Positions 13,690 through 25,087 of a DNA stretch of 64,000 nt are shown piece by piece. Location: positions 80,183,575 to 80,247,574 of the forward strand of contig NC_034412.1 in the NCBI RefSeq assembly GCF_002078875.1. Direction: 5' to 3'. The position numbers and the translations under genes were made by a program. Source of the DNA: Numida meleagris. Taxonomy: Eukaryota > Chordata > Aves > Galliformes > Numididae. The notes under the pieces are model-generated. The model did not search any database and was not told the DNA's origin. It saw only the letters and a program-made list of their open reading frames with translations. Within the stretch, counting starts at the first letter, position 1. The number at the start of each line of letters is the position of its first letter.

Positions 13690-14239
13690 CAAAGGCTGCT
13701 CCAAGAGTAATGCCTCTTAATTATTTCCATGGAAACAACCAATACAAAGAGCATAATAGCATTATTTGATAGAGCAAATTCTCAGCTACAAAACACTATT
13801 TTTTTCCAACACAGTCACCACCATTAGCCATTCATTTTCAACAGTGATGAACAAGGGCCTGCATGCTGCTCTCATAACACTTTGAACCAGCAGGGGTGAC
13901 CCACTGTCGCTGTCGCCACTACTGAAACTCCCCACCACAGCCTCACTGTGCTCATATGCACTGTTTGGTCTCCAAAAACACTGAGAATCAATGAATGTTG
14001 GTGGGTGCCATTTTTTCTGCATGGAGGAATTAAATGACACATCTTTGCTTCATACACACTTCCATGTCAGAAGCCAATTTATCATACTGCCTCTCTGCTG
14101 CCATCTGTCACATGGCAACAACACGTAACGGACCTCTGCTGAGAAGGTTCAGCCTCTGCTGCCACACCACCAACATCCACCTCTGATGTTGCGGGCCATC
14201 ATCATAAAATAAGAGGCATTACTTTTGGAGCAGTCCTCA
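13690..14239 (-). mobile_element. Mariner (Galluhop-like), internally deleted, nested in hAT copy A
   Basis: 550 bp between TA dinucleotides (13688-13689 and 14240-14241), exactly the length of the other copy. The inverted ends read GCTGCTCCAAGAGTAATGCC on the left and GACTGCTCCAAAAGTAATGC when the right end is read inward. The minus strand shows the transposase N-terminal DNA-binding part (FGDQTVHMSTVRLWW at about 13978-13930) followed directly by the C-terminal tail (MQALVHH and NGGD at about 13860-13815). The catalytic core is absent. Confidence 0.83.
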
Positions 14240-14304
14240 TAAAATATATAATGCAATGTATATAATTAACAACACTTCTTTCTATATTTAATATTTTTAT
14301 TAAT

Positions 14305-14660
14305 ACCGAGAGGTGTATCAGAAATGCTAAGTCACAGCGTGAACCAGTGATTGAGTACCTGGTAGGAAGGCAGGGCCAGCCCAGGGGAGCTCAGGTGCAT
14401 GCAATGCATCTGAGTGACCGGAAGGGGTGGAGCCAGGATCCACCTCTTCCCAGACCTCATTTAAGGGTTGGCTGTGGAGGTAGAGGTATCTTGCTGGAGA
14501 TTTCTGTATACTTGAGGCCTTCTGAAGATAAGCAGCTTTTTTTTTTTTTTCTTCTTGTTTTTGTGACTACTGCTGATGTGTCTGATCTTTGCTTGCTGCA
14601 GCCTGGGGTCTTGCTGCTATGCTGTCTTGTGCTTTCTGTTGTGTTTCAGTCATGTTATAG
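14305..14660. mobile_element. Extra ~355-bp block inside hAT copy A, possible solo LTR
   Basis: Absent from the equivalent place in the copy at 23683-25079, where only about 90 bases separate mariner and transposase. It is more G+C-rich than its surroundings and holds a near-palindrome GGTGCATGCAATGCATC (about 14393-14409), a TATA-like CATTTAAGG at about 14458 and a 14-base T run at about 14537. The composition recalls an avian retroviral LTR. I could not find TG...CA ends with a matching short duplication, so the boundaries and the LTR reading are both uncertain. It could instead be hAT sequence lost from the other copy. Confidence 0.35.
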
Positions 14661-15382
14661 AAGGCAACAAAACCATAAGGCTAGGGGGATATTTGACCGT
14701 GTTTTTGTGAGACCAGTGCATCAGCTTGTTTGGTGGCAGTGGCTGCAATTCTTAGTGAGGTCTCAAGGAATTTGTCAGAGACTTTCTTGATGAAGTTTTA
14801 CTCTTCCTTTACCCCATCCTTGAAAAGAGTTGTTCACAAATGTACATACTGCCAAAAAGTGGTGACATGAATGAGGCATGACTGTGAAGGGATATTTGTC
14901 TTTAGTAAGGGAGGACTTGGAAGTGTCTGTTAAAGAGATACAATCAGATTTTTGAGTTGAATGTTTGATTGCAACTCTGTGCATCCCATTCCAAAATTCT
15001 TGGGTAACTTATTTGTCAACTGAAAATGGAGTCAGAAATAAGCAAAAAAACCTGATGTTTTCTCCAGCAATGTTGAAACCTATTGTCAAATTCCTTTATA
15101 GAAATGGAAAGCACAGCTGTCTATTTTCTGCTGTTCACAGGGCTGTGTTTAGCCAATGTACCCAAATGCATGGCATCACATGCCCCTGCTTGAGTTAGTG
15201 CTGTGCCCTCCCCATGCCCTGGTTCCAGCCCAGATGGGGTTCATAGTGCAATACTGTTCAGTTAGTACTGAGGGGCTGTGCCCCTTGGCAGAGCAGAGCT
15301 GCTGTCATGAAGGCAGGGGGCAGCTGCAGTGCAAGCCATGGCAGGCTGTGTGGGCCCGCAGGTCATGGATTGGATGTGCCTG

Positions 15383-18300
15383 GAATTGTGTATGGATACC
15401 TGGACTGTGTTGTGCTTTTATCACTTCTCTGTAAACTTTTCTAGCCTCTGAAATTCACAGTAGAAACCATATGCAGATGAAACTGGTGTGCTAGTTAAAT
15501 TCATTAACATTAGTAAACAATAAAGCTATAACACTAGGTTCAGTATAAGATTTTGCCTATAAAAACAGATACAGCTTTTTAGGTGCTATGATTCATGCTG
15601 GTGTACACAAGGATGTATGCAGTATACTCTGTAAAATTAGCCACTATCTTTTTCCCTTTCATTCTCAGCCTTGCCTCCCAGTTCCACATGCCGATGCTTC
15701 TTTCTTCTGCAGCAGCTCCTGAAAAATCAAGGAGGTACACCATTAGACCTGAGGAGCACCAACCCCTCCACCTGAGGGAAACAGGAAACCCAACGTCCTG
15801 AGGGAGCTCTGCATACCTCCACCCAGGCAAGGAAGGCCTTGCATCTTCCCCTCCCCAGCTCATCCAGGCAGAAACTACTTAGGGCAGTTTTTCTCATCAC
15901 ACTGATGTACTGCAGAGATCCAGCCAGTACTGCAGGGGGTCATAGAGCTGGGCACATAAAAAGCGGCAGCCAAGGAGTCAGCTGCCCTGCCTATAGGGAA
16001 CCCCAGCCACTGCTTCCACTGCGAAGGACCTGGGACTCTGGGCACAGCCAGTCTCTGACTTAGAGGGCAGCTCTGGTCCCAAAGGCTGAGAGAGACTCCT
16101 TCCCTCCTAGTCTGGGGTCCCCTGACCTGCACCCCACAAATAGGGTGGTCACTGCACACAGGCTGCCAGTGGAGCACAAGGGCTCCTGCATGCAGACCCT
16201 GATTACAGGTGGGTCCATGACACCCAGCGAGCCACAGAGCTTGGTTTCCCCCCCCCCTCCCCCCTAGCAGCAGGAATGACTCTCAGCAGCTGGGTGGCAC
16301 AGCCAAATCCAAGCCCTGATTTAGGGTGGGGTCATTCCCACCAACTGGCTGACTATAGCAGCCAGCTGCAGCACCACAGCGCCCCCCCCCCTCCCCCCCT
16401 CCAGACCTGCTTACAGGTAGGGCAGGCTGCTCTGGGGACAGAGGACTCCACAGCTTCTGACACACAGCTGGAGTACAGGGCTGGCACACCAGCAGCAGAA
16501 CCAGCATATTGAATCACATGCATCTACCTCCTCAAAACATTTCCCAGAAATTTAATGGTGTATTTGGTAGTATATCCCAAGCCACTAATTATCTATTGAG
16601 TCACATTTTAGATTTCTACAAACCGAACATTTTTAAAAAGGAGCTTAGCTCATTCCATTACTTGCCTGAACCCTTCTGTGGTATAGTATACAAGTCAAGA
16701 TACAATTTTCAAGTTTTCCCTAAAGTTAAAACCTCAAACTTTGCAGAGCTGCTGCTGTTGAGTAGAACCAGATGGCTCAATATGTAGACAACCTAGAAGG
16801 CTAGTCTCAATTTTGCAAGTCAAAATTAATTTCTAGACAGGTTGCATTGACATGACCAATTAGCCAGCAGCAAAAACACCTTGCAGAAGAGTCCATGTTT
16901 CAAGCAGATAGACTTTTTCTTTCTTGGTTACACAATGTATAGTAAATAAAGAAATATTCATCACTTCATCAAGAATGCTTAAGTACTGAACTGCTTTATA
17001 TCAGTAAACAACTACACCACTGCAACACATAAAGGTTATAGGTTTATCTTTCTGGGAGAATCAAATTGACTTGTTACCGTTAGGTTGTTTTAACCATTAA
17101 TTTAGCTATAAGTTAGTATTATACTACAGAAGTTGACCAGTTCGAATGCAAAGTATGTCATTTAATAAGGTCTTTCCCAGCACAGGGAGGAGAAATCAAG
17201 TCACAAAGCTGCTCTGAAGAAGGAAGATGCAATACTCTGTCAAACAGGATGTGAAATCCATTCCACAAATGGGAGCAGCACTACTGCCAAAATAAAGTTT
17301 TTTAATCAGATCTTTAATACAGGTAGGAAAATTAGATAAGCTCTAAGTGCAAAGAAGAACTCAAAGTAAGCTAGGAACTCACTCTCAGTTCCATGGTGGG
17401 AAGTACTTGCAAACTTCACAATGAAAGTTTTCTGGGCCTATGTAATAAAGCCACCACCAACAAAAAACTCTACCAATTTTTCTTAGTTTAAGCTTTCATT
17501 TCTCTTAAGTGTATCCCAATCAAAGACCTGCATGAAGTGGAGGCAGGTAAGCAAATCACTACTGGGAACTTCATTAGGAACAAAACCAACATCTCAGAGC
17601 AAAAGAGAAGTAAAACTAGCAAGAAAATCACTATGTAAGAAATGAGGAGATAAAGGTGTTCCATCCAAAATACTACGGTTACAAAACACAACGCCTCCCA
17701 GGACGCAGTGAGCTTCTAAAGCACTTGCTAGTCAAAGAGATTTGCACACGTGGAAATCCAGAATGAGAGTCATTTTTACTAGTAATTCCCCTACTGGCTC
17801 TAACTTTGTATGAATGAGACACTTTCCACAGTATCAGGGAAAAACTCTAAACACTTAAGCAGTTTAAAACAGCATTTTTAGCATAACACAGTAGGAACAA
17901 GTCATGCATTTTTTTTTTTTTCAAGTAGTACTGAGTTAAACCAGCAGTTGGATTTTTTTTTTCCTATTCTGCATGAGCAGAGACATGGTCCTTACTTCTT
18001 CAGAATGTCTTTAAAAATTGTATTCAGTTTCAATATGCATATGTAAGCATACAAGCCAAAAGCCTCCAAAGAACAAAACTGAAGCAGGGAAGTGACTTGA
18101 AGGGAAAAAATGACTGATGAAACTTGGAACAGGTCTTCACGTAAATAGCATTATATGCATGAGCAAGAATTCCACAAACTGATTAGAGAAAGAAACAACT
18201 TCTTCTAGTTTCAAGAAGATATCCCCCTCCTTCCCAATGTACTTTGGCACTTCTCCAACAGGATGAAGGGGCTCACTACTAGCAAATGCTCCTGGAACAC

Positions 18301-19001
18301 AGGAGTACAAACCGCATATGCAGTCCTGAGAAGATTTTGTACAGGTAGTTCTGCCACCTGACATCTTCAAAATAAGTTCAGAATGAGATCACAACATAAG
18401 TCAGGCAATTATTGTGAAAAACCCCTCATTGAAAAGCATAAACACTATCACCAGAAAATTGTCATTAAGACAGGAACGTATTCTGTAACAACCAGTAATA
18501 GAAATAGAGGCAACAGAAAAAGAAAATTAAATCCCAAACAAGTAGGAAATGACTTTTTTGGGGGCGCAGGAGAAAGCAATCTCAGAGATGTTCTGAAAAC
18601 CTAGGCATTTAGGTGTTACAGTTTCGAAGTCCAACTCAACTGGCACCTTCAGAATTAACAAACACCTGCATCTATCTAACACTAGTGACTGAGCTTAAAA
18701 TAAGCTTCACAGTGCAGTGAGGCTGCAATCTCCTAACATCGAGTGCCAGGGATAGTCACCCATTACTATTATTTTACACACATGCTGAGTTTTTCCATGT
18801 CCTACTTCTCTTTTCTTCCCGTAGAACTTTCTTGCCCCTCCTTACATTCTGTTTCTCCTTTCACTATCAGTTCTTCTCACAAGATGATCAAGAGGTTTTC
18901 TCCCCCATTTCTGCTAGCACCTTGCAAGATGTTAAATCCCTTTAAGTCACCTCTCCCTCAATACTGAGTGATATTTTTGCTTTACTACTGCTACTTGCCA
19001 T
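15383..19001. other. Intergenic between hAT copies A and C
   Basis: A G/C-rich part (about 15.65-16.5 kb, including the tandem block) is followed by AT-rich unique DNA. No gene or RNA was recognised. Confidence 0.65.
16110..16440. repeat. Degenerate G/C-rich tandem block with C tracts
   Basis: A CCCTGATTACAGGTGGG-like unit recurs near 16197, 16313 and 16405 (CAGACCTGCTTACAGGTAGG), with a weaker relative near 16122. Two C-rich tracts (16248-16264 and 16382-16402) lie between units. Spacing is irregular, about 75-115 bases. It looks like an old minisatellite; no gene is seen. Confidence 0.5.
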
Positions 19002-19332
19002 CTTACTGCCAAAAAGTGGTGACGCGAATGAGGCATGACTGTGAAGGGATATTTCTCTCTGGTAAGAGTGGACTTGTAAATGTCTGGTAAAGAGACCCAA
19101 TCAGATTTTTGAGTTGAGTGTCTGATTGCAACTCTGTGCATTCCATTCCAAAATTCTCAGGTAACTTATTTGTCAACTGAAAATGGAGTCAGAAATAAGC
19201 AAAAAAACCTGATGTTTTCTCCAGCAATGTTGAAACCTATTGTCAAATTCCTTTATGGAAATGGAAAGCGTGGCTGCACATTTTCCCTGTTTACAGGGCT
19301 GTGTTTAGCCAACATATCAAAAAGCATGACAA
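19002..19332 (-). mobile_element. hAT (Charlie-type) fragment, copy C
   Basis: About 330 bases nearly identical to 14850-15160 of copy A, from TACTGCCAAAAAGTGGTGAC to GGGCTGTGTTTAGCCAA. It includes the same minus-strand transposase reading (MHRVAIRHSTQKSDW). There is no mariner and neither transposon end is present. This is a truncated, non-functional piece. Confidence 0.8.
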
Positions 19333-21071
19333 GGTCTCTCTGCTACAACTATTTTATTTTAGAGGAAACAGCTATTCAGCTTCTTCTCTCTGTCTTGTTA
19401 CCTACAGGTCCTCAGGTGTTCATCTGAGAGAAACATGTACTTATCCATGTGCAATATTATCTTCTATGCTCTTTAAGTACTCTTTGGTGACAAAAGGTAA
19501 AACACAACTTTGGGAAGTGACAATGTTATTCAAAGGGTAACTAATTTATATAGGCAGTCATGTGATCACTGTAATGAAAAATAGAGAAATAATATATTTT
19601 CTCCAATGTAAAAATAATTACAATTATTAGCTAAGGGATAAATTATGGCAAAAAAAATGAGACAACTTTCTTTCCTTCAGGTCTACCTGAGTTTTGTGGC
19701 TGATTGACAACTTCTGTATCACCTATCTTGTGCCTGACTGCGTCCAGGTCAGTTTATGATTACTTTTCTCAATCAGTCCTCATTTTGGCTAACAGGGACC
19801 AAAAACAAGATTTAAAATTGGGAAAAAGCTGCATAACGCTCACACCAAACTATGAAAATGAAAGGTGTAAGAATGCTATATTTCCTGTGGAGGGAATACA
19901 GAAACACACTTAGAAAACTGGCTTTCATATTGCCTTGAGACATACAAGTTCAGTCTACATATCTGTATCCCTCAGCAGCTTTAATCTTCAGGGAGTATGT
20001 GCTTCTCCTGGTAGCTCTCTTCTTGAACACTGGAGGTTTTCACAGTTGCTAGCAGAACTTACAAGTGGAGCTGAGAGGTCTAGCTGAGAGCCACAAGACA
20101 GTTATCCTCTCTGTGCTGGGCATGGATGACAATGTACAAATCACACTGTCGAGCAAATAATACTTGCACTCACTTTCAGTGTTGCATTTTGTGGCTGTTA
20201 TATTCCAGTTCCAAACACAAAGAGTTGGATTATACTCACGTTATAGGTTTATTCCTCTATGTTTTAAAAATCAGCATTTGTTGGATTGTTTAAAGCTTAC
20301 TTATGCATTTAAGATATTGAACAGCAATGTGCGATTTAAGTTGCAAACTCCAGTATTTTTACATGCTATAAAAATGCAGAAAACTCCCTCACACTTTCCC
20401 TCCACTACATATTCATTTTTCTTATATCTGCCAGATGGTGTGGAGCAAATTATTCTAGCACTCAGACCATGCGAATTTTAAGCAGATGAATGTAACAGTC
20501 TGCACAGTGCTTTGCCTCCTTTTATCATTGACTGTGGTGCTGGTCTGTTTGATCACACCCCAGAACAAACAAATCTCATTAATCAGTATTTTGCTTTTCT
20601 TACCCTTGGCTGATTTTTCTTTTCCATTCACTTACGGAGATTTTTTTTTTGGAAGCTTTGTTTTTATATGGAGATATTTTTTTGTTTGTTTGTTTCTTTG
20701 GTGCTTTTATTTAAAATTGAATTTACCTTTAAGAAAAAAAATGCCAGTTTGATAAAGATGAGAAGTAGCACTGTTCATGTATAAATGAAACTTGGCCTGG
20801 ACAACTATAATGTAAGTTATCCACTAGTAGTCTGCAGCAATTTACATCTCTATAGTAGAAAGGCTAATGCAATTTAAAATCCATGTGCCTTACATCACTA
20901 AGACTTAATGACACTGTCACTGAAGATTCTGAATTATGCAGTTTGGATATAGTTACCTCACCTCAAGTGTCAGCAACATCAGCTTACAAATAATTTGATG
21001 ATGTCTTCTAATTTACTCTGCCATTACTGAAGTAGTCTCAAAGCATTTCTTACTTTGTGCTTCACTTTCAG
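19333..21071. other. Intergenic, no feature recognised
   Basis: AT-rich, T-run-rich sequence. Open frames at 20164-20481 and 20486-20752 are low-complexity (Phe/Leu-rich) products of T-rich DNA. Confidence 0.7.
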
Positions 21072-21595
21072 TTCATGGAAAGGGACCTTTGGAGATCATC
21101 TGGTCTAACTTCCCACATGAAGTGGAACTACTGCTGGTGCTGGATCAGGTCAGCCATGCCTTTTTCTGGGTGAGACATGAAAACCCTGGAGGATGGAGAT
21201 TTTGCTGTCTCCCTGGGGAAACAGTAGTATGAACCTGCTCTCATGTTGCAGTGTCTTTCCCCTGAAAGAGAATTTCCACGGGTCTAGTCCAAACCTCCCT
21301 AACCAAAATTTGTGTCCATTGCCCCTCGTTATATTTTCTGTCCTTACTGAGAAAAGTTTAAGTCTGTCATCCTTGTGGTTCCCATTCAAGTACAATAGGC
21401 TGCTAATAGATTACTGCTCAGCTCTTCCTCGCCCAGCTGAATGAACTCAGCTCCCTTGACCGTTTCTCATTGCTCACTGATGGCTCCTCCTCGATGCCCC
21501 CATCTTGGAAGGACCCTCTCCAGTTTCTGAACATTTCCTTCAAACTGCAGGCTCCAAACCTGGACACAGACTCCAGATATGCCCTGGCCATCACT
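21072..21595 (-). mobile_element. CR1 LINE fragment, reverse orientation
   Basis: Reads as the reverse complement of a CR1 3' region. The 3' tail comes first (GAAAGGGACCTTTGGAGATC, TCATCTGGTCTAAC); then the segment corresponding to CCAAACCTCCCTAACC, CCATTGCCCCTCGTTATA and GACACAGACTCCAGATATG. About 520 bases, no intact reading frame. Confidence 0.85.
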
Positions 21596-23674
21596 CTCTT
21601 TGCAGACAACTTAAGAAAACAGGTTCTATTAATACCGCTGGCTACTGAGTTCTTAAAGTAGTTTTATTAAATTAGGATTTTGAACCATAAAGATCTATGG
21701 TTCTTAGAGAACTGTTGTGGAATATACAACTTTTGGGACAGTCTTGGCTCTGACTCTAAACATTGCAGGGGCTGATTAAAGGTTTCAGGAACATCATTCC
21801 AGTAGGAATTTTTATCTGATAGCATGAATATACTGTATTCACTCCTCTTCCAGATTAAAAAGAGAAGGTAACGAACTTATTTTTGCAGGCCAACACACCA
21901 TTACTTGAGCACACTTCAAATTAATATAAAGCAAAATGCAGCCTTTTGCTCTGTTACTTCCTCTAATAAGCTCCTGACTGGGGAGGGGAAATAGCCAAAT
22001 GTTAGGGTTTTTTTTTCTGGGGGGGTGGTAATGCTTATAACACTTTTTTCAAGAACTAAATTTAATCAGAGGGAAATAAATAATATGTACATATTTCTAC
22101 CTGTGAAGATCTACCTAGAAATATGGAATCTGTACTGGGAGGGAGTCTTAATGTTGAAAGCACAAGAACACTGTGCTAAGTGATAAAGAAAACCTTACTT
22201 ATCTCCTCTTCAGAATTAGAAGACCTTGTTAATATTCCAGACCTGGTTTATGGAACTGCTGGCAGTAGCTACAGATCTATTTGAATCAAAATGAAAGCTG
22301 ATGGAAGAAATCAAAAATGCAGTGCAGCAGCTCAGTGTTGATGCATACCAAGGATGGCAAAGACATCATCAAGGAGTGGGCAGGTAGGAAAGTGGCACCT
22401 ATGCAGATCGAGGTGTACTGCAAAACAGGTGTCTTGAAATATGATGAAGCTTAGAAAGCCACACTCACTGAACAACAGCAAGCTCGGAAGTTAGGATAAT
22501 GCTTAGCTCTGCTCTTGTCTCAGCCGAGGACAAATAGATATATGTGGTATTTAATACCAAGAATCTTTCTGTTCCTCTTCTTTCTTTCTTATTCTCACCT
22601 CCCTCAATGACAAAGTCACAGTTGCATTCTACACAGCATCTGGGCTCATCTCCTAGGAGACCTGTGTCGCTGTACCTAGAACATATGGACACTTTGCCTT
22701 TTCCCCAACCAGCAGCTTTCTCCCTTAATTTGTTCTATTCCTTGTCTTCCTTCAGTATTCTTTTTCCCCCAATGAAATACTGTCAGTTTTTTTCTTCTTT
22801 GCAGTTGAGAATTGATATCTCAACATTGGTAACTTCTATTTTTTTTTTTTCACCAGAAGTAAATGTTGGTGCGCAGGAATACATAAATAGCCTACACCGA
22901 TGTGCAGAGCAGAGAAAGACTACTTAGGATGGATGGGGCTATCAAGACACAATCTGTATGTATTTTAAAACGTCAGGATAAAATGGGAACAATTGGTAAG
23001 AAATAGATTAATTTAGGCTGATGTTTGTAATTTCATACCAGTGTGATGGTAAGGAGACACAAGCTTGCCCATTAAATGAATGATGAGGATTTTAAGCCAA
23101 AAAAACTGTGATACTCTTCCTGCCCTTTAAATGATTTGTTTTTCAGTTTTCCTGTTACTTTTCCATCTTCTCTTTAGAACCATATCCCTTTAGAAAGTCT
23201 GAGAAGAGTCTCTGCTTAGAAAGATTATTTTTTCTTCAACTTTCTTTTGTTTTTGCTTCACTTTCTCTTGTATCTCTCAGATCTTCTGTTTTTCTGCCCC
23301 TGTACTACTACTGCTTTTCCCTTTGGCATTCTCATCTTTTATACACGCTGTTCTTTCTCCTTCCCCCCAGAGGAAACACAGTGTTGGAGCTGAGGTAATT
23401 CTAAAGTAGGATTCCTCCTGCAAGCATCCAAATGATAGGCATAAGCACAAGTGGATGATTTTCTGAAGGTAAGGTTGCTAGGATAAATTACATCTTAAAA
23501 ACCTTGTAATGAAATAAACTACCATTTTTCATATTGTCCCTATGAAACAAGAAACATTTCAGATCAAATCAGCAGATGTAACTGAAAGCACGGATGCCAA
23601 TTTCAATCTTAACTATTGTTCAGTTAGCTCATAAAAGCAATTTCTTGTAGGATAAACCAGGTTATGAATGTGTC
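21596..23674. other. Intergenic, no feature recognised
   Basis: Unique sequence with pyrimidine-rich patches (22.6-22.9 kb and 23.15-23.37 kb). No supported gene. Confidence 0.7.
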
Positions 23675-23682
23675 TGTTAGCT
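23675..23682. repeat. 8-bp target-site duplication, left (copy B)
   Basis: TGTTAGCT, identical to the eight bases directly after the element's right end. Confidence 0.85.
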
Positions 23683-23750
23683 CATGGGTGTTCAACCTTT
23701 TGGCTTGCCTGATCTGCATTGAATGAAGAGGAACTGTATTAGGCTGCATA

Positions 23751-24300
23751 AGTTGCTCTGAAAGTAATGCCTCCTAATTATTTCAAAGGAAACTACAACT
23801 GATTCAAAGAGCACAATAACATTATTTGATAGAGCAAATTCTCAGCTACAAAACATTATTTTTTTCCAACACAGTCACCACCATTTACTATGCATTTTTA
23901 CCAGCAATGAACAACAGCCTGCATGCCATGATCATAAAAATCTGCACCAGCAGAGGTGACCCACTGTCGCTGTCGCCACTGCTGAAACACAACACCACTG
24001 CCTCACTGTGCTCACATCCAGTATTTGGTCTCCATAAACATTCAGCAAGCATCAATATATGGTGGTGGGTGCCATTTTTTTGCATGGAGGAATTGAACGA
24101 CACATCTTTGCCTCATGAGTACTTCCATGTCAGACACCATTTTGTCAGTGTTCCCCTCTGTTGCCATCTGTCACACGGCAACAACATGTAATGGACCATT
24201 GCTGAGAAGGTTCAACTTCTGCTGCCACACCACCAACATCCACCTGACGTTGTGAGCCGACATTATAAAATAAGTGGCATTATTTTTGGAGCAGCCCTCA
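23751..24300 (-). mobile_element. Mariner (Galluhop-like), internally deleted, nested in hAT copy B
   Basis: 550 bp flanked by TA on both sides (23749-23750 and 24301-24302), as expected for mariner. The inverted ends carry GCTCYRAAAGTAATG-like sequence. The minus strand keeps the N-terminal helix-turn-helix part of a mariner transposase, from about 24140 (a QRCVVQFLHA-like start) to about 23960 (ending SSGDSDSGSP). It is followed at once, in another frame, by the C-terminal tail, about 23946-23863 (ADFYDHGMQA then NGGD). The catalytic DDD centre is missing. An autonomous mariner is about 1.3 kb, so roughly 700-800 bases were lost. The element is dead. Confidence 0.85.
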
Positions 24301-24400
24301 TAAAACATACAATGTTGTTAATATGTAAGTAACAAAGCATTTTAATTTTTATCATTTTTCTTAAAACATTAAAAAAAGAGAGAGGAACAAAACCATAAGA

Positions 24401-24999
24401 CTAATGGGATATTTGACCCTGTTTTTGTGAAACTAACCCATCAGCTGGTTTGATAGCAGTGGCTGCAGTTCCTAGTGAGGTCTCAAGGGGTTCATCAGAG
24501 ATTTTTGATAAAGTTTTACTCTTCCTGTGCTTCATGCTTGTAAGCAGTTTTTCACAAATGTATGTACTGCCAAAAACTAATGATGTGAATGAGACGTGAC
24601 TCTGAATCAAAGGATATTTCTCTCTGGTAAGAGGGGGATTATGAAAGTCTGGTTAAGTGAGACAATCAGGTTTTTGAGTTGAATGTCTGATTGCAACTCT
24701 ATGCATTCCATTTGAGAATTTGGAGGCAATGTATTTATGTCAACTGAAAATGGTATCACAAGCATAAATTGATGTTTTCTCCAGCAATCTTGAAACTTAT
24801 TCTCAAATTCCATTATCAAAACAGAAAGCACGGCTGCGTATTCTTCGCTGTTCAGAGCACTGTGTTTAGCCAGTGTATCAAAATGCACACGACTATTTGC
24901 CGTCACTTCAGTCAGCACTACCCTCCCCGTGCCCTGCTCTCGGCCAGCACAGCTCTGATAGCACACTGATGGTGTGGTTGCTGCTGAGCCCACAACCAC
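24401..24999 (-). pseudogene. hAT transposase C-terminal remnant (copy B)
   Basis: Two overlapping minus-strand frames (24999-24607 and 24610-24401) together read like the C-terminal third of a Charlie-type hAT transposase. The first ends with LPPNSQMECIELQSDIQLK-like sequence; the second is the dimerisation domain with FGSTYICEK and SDEPLETSLG. The frameshift where they meet and the loss of the N-terminal two thirds make it non-functional. Confidence 0.75.
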
Positions 25000-25079
25000 G
25001 GGGCAGAGCCGCTGCTGTACAGTGCGGGCAGGGGCGGCCGCATTGCCAGCCGGACCAGGCCGTGGATTGGATGTGCCTG

Positions 25080-25087
25080 TGTTAGCT
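25080..25087. repeat. 8-bp target-site duplication, right (copy B)
   Basis: TGTTAGCT, identical to the eight bases directly before the element's left end. Confidence 0.85.

Larger units (their letters stand above)
13608..15382 (-). mobile_element. Charlie-type hAT transposon with nested mariner (copy A)
   Basis: Same layout as the element at 23683-25079: a left end with CCTTTTGGCTTGCCTGGGC (about 13631), a mariner at 13690-14239, and hAT transposase-derived sequence on the minus strand from about 14665 rightwards. It ends GGATTGGATGTGCCTG at 15382. The right flank GAATTGTG (15383-15390) resembles the left flank GTCTTGTG (13600-13607) at 6 of 8 positions, so a decayed target duplication is possible but not proven. 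This copy is about 380 bases longer than copy B, mainly because of an extra block at about 14305-14660. It carries several frame breaks and is non-functional. The left boundary is uncertain by about 20 bases. Confidence 0.8.
23683..25079 (-). mobile_element. Charlie-type hAT transposon with a nested mariner (copy B), complete ends
   Basis: A 1397-bp element bounded by an exact 8-bp duplication TGTTAGCT (23675-23682 and 25080-25087), the size expected for hAT transposition. The left end reads CATGGGTGTTCAACC; the right end, read inward on the minus strand, is CAGGCACATCCAATCC. These are imperfect inverted ends of the CAGGGGTGTCCAACC type known from Charlie elements. The minus strand carries decayed transposase from about 24999 to 24401, including a C-terminal hAT dimerisation block that reads FGSTYICEKLLTSMKHRKSK and ends LVSQKQGQISH. 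This resembles Charlie-derived host proteins such as GTF2IRD2. A 550-bp mariner sits inside. The element is a non-autonomous, broken remnant. I recall this chimera as Charlie-Galluhop in chicken, a name given from memory. Confidence 0.88.
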
